A stretch of DNA of 64,000 nt from Nocardia higoensis NBRC 100133 (lineage in GTDB: Bacteria; Actinomycetota; Actinomycetes; Mycobacteriales; Mycobacteriaceae): positions 38,674 to 102,673 of the forward strand of contig NZ_BAGA01000127.1 of assembly GCF_000308595.1 (NCBI RefSeq), written 5' to 3'. The position numbers and the translations under genes were made by a program. Positions 53,611-63,300 of the stretch are shown here, in pieces. Numbering within the stretch: position 1 is the first letter of the stretch; the number at the start of each line of letters is the position of its first letter. The notes under the pieces are model-generated. The model had not been told where the DNA came from. It saw nothing but the letters and a program-made list of their open reading frames with translations, and searched no databases.

Positions 53611-55107
53611 GTGTCGATGATGAAGGGCGCCAATGTAGCGGTGCCGATGTCCGCGGTCCGCATCGAGCTGGGGTGGCAATCGGGTCCGGGTGTACCGGAT
53701 GCCGACGCGTCCGCGTTGTTGCTGGTTGGCGGCAAAGTCCGCTCCGACAACGACTTCGTGTTCTACAACCAGCCCACGCATCCCTCCGGGGCGGTGCGGC
53801 ACGAGGGTAAGCAGCAGGGACCGACGGTCCTCGACGTGCTCTCGGTGCAGTTGTCCACCGTCGAACCGCAGGTCGAGACCATCGTGATCGCGGCGTCCAC
53901 CGACGGTGGCACATTCGGGCAGTTCCGTGGCCTCTACGTGCGTGTGCTCGACGCGGCGGGCGGCGCCGAGGTGGCCCGCTTCGACAGCACCGGCGCGACC
54001 ACCGAGACCGCGTTCGTGCTCGGCGAGCTCTACCGCCGCCAGGGTGCCTGGAAGTTCCGTGCCGTCGGCCAGGGCTACGACTCCGGATTGGCCGGGCTCG
54101 CCACCGATTTCGGCATCTCCGTCGACGAGCCCGCACCGGCCGCTCCGCCGCAGCAGCAGTTCACCCCGCCCCCTCCGCCGCCCCTGCCGCCGCAGCAGTA
54201 CGCCCCGCCGAACCAGCAGCAGTTCGCTCCCCCGCCGCCGCAGCAGCAGTACGCGCCGCCGCCCAACCAGCAATTCGCACCGCCGCCGAACCCCCAGTTC
54301 GCACCGCCCCCGCCGAACCCCCAGTTCGCGCCGCCCCCGCCGAACCAGCAATTCGCGCCGCCGAACCAGCAGTTCGCGCCGCCCCCGCCACAGCAGCAGT
54401 ACGCGCCGCCACAGCAGAACCAGCAGTTCGCTCCGCCACCGCCGCCCACCGGTGGCGCGCCGGTGAACCTGAGCAAGATCTCGCTGACCAAGGAATCGCC
54501 CTCGGTCTCGCTCACCAAGCAGGGCGCCACCGGCGGCACCATGCGGATCAATCTGAACTGGACCTCCCAGCAGCAACCGCAGCGCGGCGGCCTGTTCGGC
54601 CGCAAGCGCGGCGGGGGCGGCCTGGACCTCGATCTGAGCTGCTTCTTCGAGCTCGCCGACGGCCGGATCGGCTCGGTGCGCGCGCTGGACCGTTCCTTCG
54701 GCGCCCTGGACCGCCCGCCGTTCATCCGCCTCGACCAGGACGACCGCACCGGCTCCAGCGCCACCGGCGAAAACCTCGACATCAACCTGGATTTCGCCGG
54801 GCAGCTGCGCCGCATCCTGGTGTTCACCTCGATCTACGAGGGCGCCAACGATTTCCGCGGCGTGCAAGCCACCGCCACGCTGTACCCGCGCAACTGCCCG
54901 CCGATCGAGATGACCCTCGACGGCTGCATGGACGATTCCCGCGACGCCGTGCTCGCCCACATCGAGAACATCAACGGCGAGCTCGTCGTACGCCGTGAGG
55001 GCACCTTCATCCGGCCGCCCGCCGGCCGCCCCGGCGCGGGCATCATCGAGATCGCCCAGCGCTACAACTGGGACTTCGGGTTCAAGGCCGGTCGCGGCAA
55101 GGACTGA
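53611..55107 (+). CDS. TerD-family tellurium-resistance/stress protein with two TerD-like domains
   Basis: A 498-residue protein from GTG 53611. Residues ~1-170 form a TerD domain (MKGANVAVPMSAVRIELGWQ, DFVFYNQPTHPSGAVRH, GLYVRVLDAAGGAEVARFD, TAFVLGELYRRQGAWKFRAVG), with Ca2+-site Asp residues. A ~115-residue linker (nucleotides ~54130-54450) of repeated PPPNQQFAPP units follows. The C-terminal ~215 residues (INLNWTSQQQ, LDLDLSCFFELADGRIGSV, NLDINLDFAGQLRRILVFTS) form a second TerD-like fold. TerD proteins act in membrane/oxidative stress responses and tellurite tolerance; the exact role is unclear. Confidence 0.9.
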   Translation: MSMMKGANVAVPMSAVRIELGWQSGPGVPDADASALLLVGGKVRSDNDFVFYNQPTHPSGAVRHEGKQQGPTVLDVLSVQLSTVEPQVETIVIAASTDGGTFGQFRGLYVRVLDAAGGAEVARFDSTGATTETAFVLGELYRRQGAWKFRAVGQGYDSGLAGLATDFGISVDEPAPAAPPQQQFTPPPPPPLPPQQYAPPNQQQFAPPPPQQQYAPPPNQQFAPPPNPQFAPPPPNPQFAPPPPNQQFAPPNQQFAPPPPQQQYAPPQQNQQFAPPPPPTGGAPVNLSKISLTKESPSVSLTKQGATGGTMRINLNWTSQQQPQRGGLFGRKRGGGGLDLDLSCFFELADGRIGSVRALDRSFGALDRPPFIRLDQDDRTGSSATGENLDINLDFAGQLRRILVFTSIYEGANDFRGVQATATLYPRNCPPIEMTLDGCMDDSRDAVLAHIENINGELVVRREGTFIRPPAGRPGAGIIEIAQRYNWDFGFKAGRGKD

Positions 55108-55121
55108 CCCGCCCGCCCAGG

Positions 55122-55159
55122 GAAACGGCCGCGTCGAGGCTTCTCGGCGCGGCCGTTTC
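55122..55159. terminator. Bidirectional intrinsic terminator between TerD and TetR genes
   Basis: Perfect 12-bp stem (55122-55133 with 55148-55159) and a 14-nt loop between convergent genes. Confidence 0.8.
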
Positions 55160-55202
55160 GCGTGCGCGGGCCGCAGTGAGCACGACAGCGCCGCCTGCCT
55201 TT

Positions 55203-55817
55203 TCAGTGCGGACGCAACCCGCGCAGCACGATCGCCAAGCCGCCGCGGAACTCCTCCTCTGCCGACACGGTCCTCGCCGATCGAGCCGTCGCGACCAGGT
55301 GCGGAAATTCGTCCGCGGACATCTCGGCGAGGGCGGCCGTGCCGTCTCCGGCCAGCGAAGCGTAGTGCGCGTTGTGCAGGAAACCGAACAGGTAGCCGAC
55401 AAGAGTCCGCTGGGCGATCACCCTGTCGACGCCATCGAAACCGGCATGGGTGAGCACGGTCAGCACGGCCTCCATCCAGCGCAGCCCACTGCGCGCGGAC
55501 TGCCGGTGCGCCAGGAGCAGCGGAACCGTCTGGGGATGGGCTCCGACCGCGACGCGCACCCGCTCGGCCAGCATCTCGACCCGCTCCGCCCACGGCAGAC
55601 CGGCGGGCACGGAGGTGTCGACCGCGCCGAAAACGCTTTCCACCACCAGCACTTCGAGCGCCCCGCGATCGGGTACGTAGCGGTACAGCGCCATTGTCGC
55701 CACACCGAGTTCCTTGGCGACCGCGCGCATGGTGAGAGCGGACAAGCCTTCCCGGTCGATCACCGCGAGGGCCGCGGCGGCGAGATCGCCGCCGGTCAGA
55801 GAGCGAGGACGAGGCAC
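55203..55817 (-). CDS. TetR-family transcriptional regulator
   Basis: A 204-residue regulator. The N-terminal HTH is ALAVIDREGLSALTMRAVAK and LGVATMALYRYVPDRGAL. A C-terminal TetR_C domain (MEAVLTVLTHAGFDGVDRVI, LVGYLFGFLHNAHYASLAG) follows. It is divergent from the peroxiredoxin-like gene at 55887, with an inverted repeat just upstream of its start. A derepression circuit for the peroxiredoxin/YHS cassette is the simplest reading. Confidence 0.9.
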   Translation of the reverse strand: MPRPRSLTGGDLAAAALAVIDREGLSALTMRAVAKELGVATMALYRYVPDRGALEVLVVESVFGAVDTSVPAGLPWAERVEMLAERVRVAVGAHPQTVPLLLAHRQSARSGLRWMEAVLTVLTHAGFDGVDRVIAQRTLVGYLFGFLHNAHYASLAGDGTAALAEMSADEFPHLVATARSARTVSAEEEFRGGLAIVLRGLRPH

Positions 55818-55830
55818 GGATTGACAGCGT

Positions 55831-55851
55831 ACAAGATACGCGCATACTTGT
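55831..55851. promoter_or_regulatory. Candidate TetR operator
   Basis: ACAAG (55831-55835) and CTTGT (55847-55851) flank a GCGC centre, 14 bp upstream of the TetR start. A second near-palindrome, GTACTACGTAC (55857-55867), follows. The repeats are short, so this is tentative. Confidence 0.4.
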
Positions 55852-55886
55852 TAGGCGTACTACGTACACCTACGAAGGAGCCCGGC

Positions 55887-56447
55887 ATGCCGTTGATTTC
55901 CACCGTGCCCCCGCGGACGCTGACCGCCATCACCGGAGCCGAGGTGACCGTGCCGGACCCGGGCAGGCTCGTCCACCTGCAGTTCCGCCGCTTCGCCGGC
56001 TGCCCCGTCTGCCATCTGCATCTGCGCTCGATCGTCGCTCGCAGAGACGAGATCGACGCCGCCGGAATACGCGAGGTGGTCGTCTTCCACTCCACCGCCG
56101 ACGCGTTGCGCAAGCACGAGGCCGATCTGCCCGTGGCGGTGATCGCCGACCCCGACCGCCGCCTCTACCGCGAATTCGGCGTGGAGACCGCCGCCCGCGC
56201 CGTCCTCGATCCGCGCGCCTGGCCCGGTGTCGTCCGCGCGGTGACCCACGCCGCCGTCGCCGCCGCGCGTCTGCGCCGCCCCGTTCCTCCGCTGCGTCCC
56301 GAGGGCGGCTCACTCGGGCTGCCGGCCGATTTCCTCATCGCCTCGGACGGCCGGGTAGTCGCGGCGAAACACGGCGCACACGCCGACGACCAATGGTCCG
56401 TCGACGAGTTGCTGTCGCTCGCGCCCGTCGGCCACCCGGCCCGGTGA
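55887..56447 (+). CDS. Peroxiredoxin-like (AhpC/TSA-type) protein
   Basis: A 186-residue thioredoxin-fold protein. HLQFRRFAGCPVCHLHLRS carries a CxxC in place of the usual peroxiredoxin TxxC, followed by EVVVFHSTADALRKH and AVIADPDRRLYREFGVE, as in AhpC/TSA-like redox proteins (Prx-like2 group). PADFLIASDGRVVAAKHGAH closes the fold. It would reduce peroxides or disulfides in the cytosol. ATG 55887 follows GAAGGA. It overlaps the next gene by 4 bp. Confidence 0.85.
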   Translation: MPLISTVPPRTLTAITGAEVTVPDPGRLVHLQFRRFAGCPVCHLHLRSIVARRDEIDAAGIREVVVFHSTADALRKHEADLPVAVIADPDRRLYREFGVETAARAVLDPRAWPGVVRAVTHAAVAAARLRRPVPPLRPEGGSLGLPADFLIASDGRVVAAKHGAHADDQWSVDELLSLAPVGHPAR

Positions 56448-56680
56448 TCGGACCAGGCCCGGTGCGGGCGAGCGCACTGCTGTCCAGCGGACTGCTGGCG
56501 GGGGCCTTCTTCTACGGCGCTGTCAACGCGACCCCGCCGGAGAACCACCGCGCCCTCCTTGCCCGCTGGGAAGCGTTTCACTTCGCCGGAACCGCCTGTG
56601 CTGTATCCGCATTCGTCCTGCTCACCGGGGGCACGTCGCGCACCGGGAGCGACCGCGCAACGAAAGAAGAGAACTCATGA
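56444..56680 (+). CDS. Small two-helix membrane protein
   Basis: A 78-residue protein from a GTG overlapping the peroxiredoxin stop. Two hydrophobic segments, ALLSSGLLAGAFFYGAVNA and FHFAGTACAVSAFVLLTGG, are separated by a loop NATPPENHRALLARWEAFH. It is coupled on both sides (ATGA overlap with the next gene). It resembles a shortened relative of anthrone-oxygenase/DUF1772-type proteins, but this is uncertain. Confidence 0.65.
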   Translation: MIGPGPVRASALLSSGLLAGAFFYGAVNATPPENHRALLARWEAFHFAGTACAVSAFVLLTGGTSRTGSDRATKEENS

Positions 56681-57282
56681 TGACTGTCGAACTGTTCGTG
56701 GACACCGCGACGCCGCAGAGCGACGCACGATCGCAGGCCGAACGCATCCTGGCCGCGCTGACCACCCAGGAGGGTGCGCCGCAGGACGTTCTCGCCAAAG
56801 CCCGAGAGCTGACGCATGTGGTGATGCATCGCCCCGCCGTATGGGTGACCGGCGGGCCGGCCGAGCAGCCGCGCTATCTGGTGCGCATCACGGTGCCCGC
56901 GGCGTGGAGCAACGATCCGGGCTTCGCCTCGCACGTCGTGCCCGCGGTCACCGCCGCGATCGCAGGCGTCGAGCCGGACCCCGGGCGGCTGGAGCGTGAA
57001 CCGCATTGCGTGGTCCAGATCGTCGGTGTCCGCGAGAACGGTCTCGGCGTGTTCGGCAGGCCGGTGTCGAGCACAGAGGTCACGCGCATGCTGACGCAGG
57101 ACTTCCGCGACTCGGGCGCGGCGGTCGATGTGCCCGAGGGATACGCCGTCGACCCGGTGTGCGGGATGGCGGTCGACATCGCCTCGGCGCGATTCGATCT
57201 CGAGCACGACGGCGTGCGCCACGTCTTCTGCGCACCGGTGTGCCGGAAGGTGTTCGCCGAGGATCTCGGGCTGCCCGCATAA
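56677..57282 (+). CDS. Protein with C-terminal YHS domain
   Basis: A 201-residue protein. The N-terminal ~140 residues have a tautomerase/MIF-like beta-alpha-beta pattern (MTVELFVDTATPQSDARSQ, HVVMHRPAVWVTGGP, CVVQIVGVRENGLGVFGRPV) but no clear catalytic Pro1. The C-terminus DPVCGMAVDIASARFD and VFCAPVCRKVFAEDL is a YHS domain, which binds metal through Cys and is common near metal/redox enzymes. The ATG at 56677 overlaps the upstream gene. With the peroxiredoxin and TetR genes it forms a compact putative redox or metal-stress cassette. Confidence 0.75.
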   Translation: MMTVELFVDTATPQSDARSQAERILAALTTQEGAPQDVLAKARELTHVVMHRPAVWVTGGPAEQPRYLVRITVPAAWSNDPGFASHVVPAVTAAIAGVEPDPGRLEREPHCVVQIVGVRENGLGVFGRPVSSTEVTRMLTQDFRDSGAAVDVPEGYAVDPVCGMAVDIASARFDLEHDGVRHVFCAPVCRKVFAEDLGLPA

Positions 57283-57286
57283 ACGA

Positions 57287-57327
57287 GGCCGTGGGCCGTT
57301 GCCGATGATCGGCAGCGGCCCACGGCC
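57287..57327. terminator. Bidirectional intrinsic terminator
   Basis: A nearly perfect 19-bp stem with one mismatch (57287-57305 with 57309-57327) and a TGA loop, between the convergent YHS gene and the NRPS gene. Confidence 0.85.
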
Positions 57328-57340
57328 TGTCGTGCGCGCC

Positions 57341-60300
57341 CTACTTCTCCGGAATCACCCGGACCGCGTCGTCGGCCGCGTCCGCGGACTCCCCGGCGGC
57401 GAGGAACCAGTGCGTGACCTCCCCTTCGGCCAGGTCGTCGGCGACCGAACCGGTGGGCAGCACCGAGAGCGCGCCCGCGATGGAGGTCGCGAGGAACTCG
57501 GTCAGCGCGGCCCGGCCGGCGTCGGCGGTGGTGTAGGTCGTCGACTCGTAGTCGATGTCCTCGCTGCGCCGGAGGCTGTCGCCCAGGTCGAGCGCTTCCT
57601 CCTGACTCAACGCGGCCGCAGCGCCGTCGACCAGTTCCACGAAGGCCGGATGCTCCTCGCCGAGCGGGCGGACCCGGTCGGCGTAGGACACCGGATGGCC
57701 TGCGGCAGTGGCGATCTCATCGCGCACCGACTGCTCGCCGAGGGCCACCCAGGCGATCCCGGCGTCCACGCGGGCCTCGCGGGTGACGCCGAAGCGGGCT
57801 CCCGCCGACTCCAGCGCCGCCGCGTCGAGTCCGGCGGCGAACAGCACGGCCGCACCGGCCTTCTGGACCGCCCACACCGCGACCACCGAATCCACCGACC
57901 GGGGCAGTGCCACCGCGACCACGTCGCCGGGGCCGACCCCGCGCCCGATGAGCACTCGCGCGAGCTGCGAGGAGCGCCGATCGAGTACGTGGTAGGCGAT
58001 CTCGTTGTCACCGTCGAGCAGCGCGGGTGCTTCCGGATCGGCTTCGACGACCTCGGCGAGCACCTTCGCGACCGTCCTGGCCCCGAGGCGACCGGCCTCG
58101 GGAGCCTGCGCCCCGCTCGAGTCACCCAGCAGCGCCGCGCGTTCGGACTCGTCGAGGATGTCGATGTCGCCGACCGCGCCGACCGGATCGCCGAGCAGCG
58201 CGTCGAGCACCCGCAGCATCCGCTTGGCCAGCGTGCGGACCTCGTCCTCGGTGTAACGGCTGGTCAGGTACTCGAAGGTGATCTCGAGCTTGCTCTCCAG
58301 CAGCACCTGCAGGGTCAGCGGGTAGTGCGTGGAGTTGCTGACGCCGACGCCCGTCACCGACATGCCGTCGATGTCGGACGCCGCGGCGATCGCCTCGCGA
58401 TCCACCGGGTAGGACTCGAACACGTAGAGGGTGTCGAACTGCGAGGCCACCCCGGCGGCGCGCTGGATATCGGCCAGACCGATGTAGTGGTGGTCGAGCA
58501 GATCGGCCTGTTCGCGCTGCACGCGGCGCAGCTGGTCACCGATGGCGGCGTGCTCGTCGATGCGCATGCGCACCGGCAGGGTGTTGATGAACAGACCCAC
58601 CATCGTCTCGACGCCGGGCAGCTCGGCCGGGCGGCCGGAGACCGTGGTGCCGAACACCACGTCCGAGCGGCCGACGAGCCTGCCGACCAGGATGCCCCAG
58701 GCCGAGGAGACCAACGTGTTCACGGTGATGCCCAGCTCCGCGCAGTGCTTGCCCAGCCTGCGGGTCCGGTCCTCGTCGAGCTCGACGGTGACCTTGCCGG
58801 TCTCGTACTGCTCGACGCCCTTGGCGGGCGGCGCGAACTCGGTCGGCTCGGACAGCCCCTCGAAGGCCTGCGCCCAGATCCGCAGGGAGGCCTGCGGATC
58901 GCGGGCGGCCAGCCATTCCAGGAAGGTGCGGTAGGAGGCCACCGGCGGCAGCGCGGTGAGGTCGCCCCGCACCGCGTAGAACATCAGCAGGTCCTGCATG
59001 AGCAGCGGCATCGACCAGCCGTCCAGCAGCACGTGGTGGGTGGTGATGGACAGGTGCCACTGGTGCGCGGAGGTGCGGTACAGGGTGTAACGCACCAACG
59101 GCGGAGTGGCCATGTCGAATCGATCGGCCTGTTCCTGGGCCAGCAGCTTGCGCAGCTGGTCCATCCGCGCGCCCTGCGGCAGGTCGGTGAGATCCACCGC
59201 CCGCCACGGCACCTCGACATCGTCGAGGACCACCTGCACGGCCTGGCCCTCGGAGTCGGTGACGAAGGCGGTGCGCAGGTTCGGATAGCGGTCCAGAATC
59301 GCCTGCGCCGAGGCATGCAGGCGTTCGGTGTCCACCTCGCCGGTGAGATCGACCACGGCCTGCATCGTGTAGACGTCCACCGTGGCGGTGCTCATCAGCG
59401 CGTGGAAGAGCAGACCGGACTGCAGCGGGGTCAGCGGCCACACCTCGGTCATGCCGGGGTAGGTCCGCTCCCACAGTTCGATGTCGGTCTGGCCGACCCG
59501 CACCAGCGGCATGTCCGACGGGGTGAATCCGCCCGCGTCCGGCCGCTGCGCGTGCGCGGCGAACGCGGCCAGCGCGTCGCTCCACAGCTGCGCCAGCTCG
59601 CCTGCCCGCTGCTCGGTCAGCACGCCCGCCGGGAAGGCGAAGGTGGTGACCAGTTCCGCGCCCAGGGTGGTGGCGTCGATGTCGAGGACACCCGCGGCGG
59701 GCAGATCGCCCGAGCGCGCGTCCACGATCTCGGCGGGCAGCGCGCCGCGATAGCGGAAGCCGATCCCGCCCCGGGCGGGCAGCCCGAGCTGCGCGTAACC
59801 CACACCGTGATCGGGCACCGCCAGCAGCTGCTCCTTGACGGCCTTGACGAGCCGGCCGAGGGCGGAGCCACCGGCGAAGGCATCGTCGATGTCGGCCGCC
59901 GACAGTCCGGCCGCGGCCAGGTCCACACGCGCCGGGTAGGCGGTGTCGAACCAGCCGACGGTGGTCGCCAGGTTCGCGCCCGGCACCGATTCGTCGGCAC
60001 GGCCGTGCGCGTCCAGGCGCAGCATCGGCAGTTCGGCCGTGCCGCGCCAGCGCGCCAGCGCCAGAGCGAGAGCGGCCACCAGCACGTCGTGGGCGCTGCT
60101 GCGGTACTTGCCCGCGATCCCGTCGGCATCGCCGGAGCCGAGAACCGCCGCGGCGATCTCGGCAGGGGTCTGCACCCGCACCCGGCGCACGGTCGCCGCG
60201 TTGTCGCGGACCGGGTCGAACGCACGGTCACCGATCGGCGCCTCGTCCGCCTCCGAAAGACCCTGCCAGTACGACAGTTCCGCGCTGCGGTCGAGTTCGG

Positions 60301-63300
60301 CGGCGTAGTGCGCCCAGCGGCGCAGCGTGGTGCCGGTCGCGGGCAGTTCCAGCGGCGCGTCCACGCCGAGGCGGGCGACCGCCTCGGTGATCTCGGCGCC
60401 GAGGATCCGCCAGGACGGCCCGTCCACCACGAAGCGATGCGCCACGACGAGCAGTTCGTCGGTGCGGTCGTCTTCGAAGGTGAAGAGCACGAACTGCGCC
60501 ATCACGCCTTCGGCCGGATCGAGACGATCCACCGCCGCGGCCAGCTCGTCCTCGCGTAGCCAGTCGCCATCGGTGCCGCGGGCGACCCTGACCTCTCGAA
60601 CCAGCGGCTCGACGTCGACCACGGCCAGCGCCTCGAACTCCCAGGCACCGCCGTTCTCACGCACCCGGGTGCGCAGCGCGTCGTGGCGTTCGAAGATCGC
60701 CTCGAGCGCTTCGAGCAAGGTCCACCAGTCCAGTGCCTGCGGCATCTCCAGCGTGGTGGCCTCGGCCAGGCCGTCGAAACGGCCCTGCGCCAGCAGCGCC
60801 GCCATCGCCGGGGCGATCGGGATCTCGCCGACGCCGCCGCCGGGCAGTTCCCGCAGCTCGGTGTCGGTGGCACCGGTGAGGGTCGCCACCTCCGCCAGTG
60901 CCGCGACGCTGCGCTGGTCGAAGACCTCACGCACGCTGAACGCCACACCGGCGGCCTTGGCGCGCGCCACCAGCTGGATGGACAGGATGCTGTTGCCGCC
61001 CAGGGCGAAGAAGTCGTCGTCCGCGCCGATCCGGCCGGATCCGGACTTCTCGATGCCGAGGACATCGGCGAACACCTCGGCCACGATCCGCTCGGCCGGC
61101 GTCGACGGCGCGCGGAAGGCGGCCTGCTCGAAGCTCGGCGCGGGCAGCGCCTTGCGGTCGAGCTTGCCGTTGGTGTTGAGCGGCAGAGCGTCGAGCACCA
61201 CGAAGGCGCTGGGCACCATGTAGGACGGCAGGTCCTCCGACAGCGCGGACTGCAATGCCCGCCTGTCGAATTGCTCGGCCGTGACCGCGTGCGTGCCGGG
61301 CGCGGGGACCACGTAGGCGACCAGGCGATCGCCCAGGTTCGGGTCGTTGTGCGCCAGCACCGCCGCCGCCGACACCGAATCCTGGCGCAGCAGCGCGGCT
61401 TCGATCTCGCCGAGCTCGATGCGGAAGCCGCGGATCTTCACCTGGAAGTCGGTGCGGCCCCGGTAGTCGAGTTCGCCGTTGGCGGTCCAGGCCACCAGGT
61501 CGCCGGTGCGGTACATGCGGTCCCCGGCCGCGCCGAACGGGTCGGCGACGAACCGGTCGGCGGTCAGATCCGGTCGCGCGTAGTACCCGCGCGCCAACTG
61601 TTCGCCGGCCAGGTACAGCTCACCGGCGACGCCGACCGGCACCGGACGCAGGCGTGCGTCGAGCACGTAGACCCGGCTGTTCCACTCCGGCGCGCCGATG
61701 GACACCGAGCCGGTGTCGTGCTCGTCGACCCGGTGGCTGGTGATCGAGACCGCGGCCTCGGTCGGGCCGTACAGGTTGAACAGCGCGTCGGCGTTCGCCG
61801 CGCGGAAGCGCTGCGCGGTCGCGGCGGGCAGCGCCTCGCCGATGGCCAGAACCCGACGCAGGGACGGCGCCATCTGCTCGCCGGACTCGGTGAGCAGCGC
61901 GTCGAGCATGGACGGCACCACGTGCAGCGTGGTCACGCCGGTCTCGCGCATGAGCGCGTTCAGGTACGACGGGTCGCGATGACCGTCGGCGGAGGCGATG
62001 ACCAGTGTGCCGCCGCTGACCGCTGCCGACCAGAACTCCCAGACCGAGAGGTCGAAGGTGGCGGCGGTCTTGAGCAGCACCGCGTCGTCGGCACCGAGGC
62101 CGAATTCGGCGGTCTTCCACTGCAACTGGTTGGCGATGGCCGCGTGCGGCACCGCGACGCCCTTCGGCACACCGGTCGAACCGGAGGTGAAGATGACGTA
62201 GGCGGTGTTCGCCGGGACCAGCGGGCGCACCCGCTCGCCGGCGGCGATCGGGCCGTCGGCGTAGCCGGACAGATCCAGCTCGTCGATGCGCACCGACGGC
62301 GCGGCCTCGTGCTCGAAGCCGTCGCGCGCGGTGGTCAGCACCCGGACCGGTGCGGCCGTGCCGAGGATGATCGCGACGCGCTCGGCGGGCTGATCCGGGT
62401 CGATCGGCACGTAGGCCGCGCCCGCCCTGGCCACCGCGTACATCGCGATCACCAGGTCGGCGCTGCGGCGGATGGCCAGCGCGACCCGGTCCTCGGCGCC
62501 GATGCCCTGGTCGATCAGGTAGCGCGCCAGGGTGTTCACCCGGGCGTCCAGCTCGGCCCAGGTCAGCGACAGCCGTTCCCCGGCCGCATCGGCGATCAGG
62601 GCGATCGCGTCCCGGTCGGCGTTCGCCACGGCCGCGTCGAACAGCGACACCAGGGTCGCGTCCCGATCGGTCGCGTGCGCGGTGTCGTTCCACGCCCGCA
62701 GGATCCGCTCGGACTCCTCGACGGCCAGCAGGTCGATATCGCCCACCGGCACCGTCTGGTCGGTGATCACGGTGTCGAGCACCCGCAGGAACCGGTCCAC
62801 GAAACCGCGCACCGTCGACTCGTCGAACAGGTCGGTGGCGTAACCGAATTCGGCCACGATCTCGGCTGGGGCGCCGTCGGCGGCGTACCGGTCGAACACG
62901 GTGACGTGCAGATCGGTCTTGGCCAGCTGCGCGCCGAAGTCGACCGCGCTCACCGACAGACCGGGCAGCTCGAACGCCTGCTCGGCCAGGTTCTGGAACG
63001 ACAGACCCATCTGGAACAGCGGGTTGCGCGCGGTCGAGCGCACCGGGTTGAGCACCTCGACCAGGCGCTCGAACGGCACGTCGGCGTGCGCGAAGGCCTG
63101 CAGGTCGCGTTCCCTGACCTCGGCGAGCAGGTCGGCGAAGGTGTCGCCGGAGCGCACCTGGGTGCGGAACACCAGGGTGTTGACGAACATGCCGATCATG
63201 TCGTCGAGTTCGCGCTCACCGCGGCCGGCGATCGGGGTGCCGACCGCGATGTCCTCGGTGCCCGAGAGCCTGGCCAGCAACACCGCCAGGGCCGCGTGCA

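Noticed and set aside
54130..54450. Repeats that could be read as a CRISPR array
   Set aside because: Units are short, contiguous, in frame and code for PPPNQQF in TerD; no spacers.
57128..60559. An 1143-codon open frame on the plus strand opposite the NRPS gene
   Set aside because: His/Arg/Gly-rich reverse reading of NRPS domains caused by high GC at third positions; the NRPS motifs on the minus strand are decisive.
59460..60850. Reading this NRPS section as a third condensation domain
   Set aside because: TVGWFDTAYP, GVGYAQL and GFRYRG are epimerization-type motifs, and it follows directly on a carrier domain before a separate C domain.
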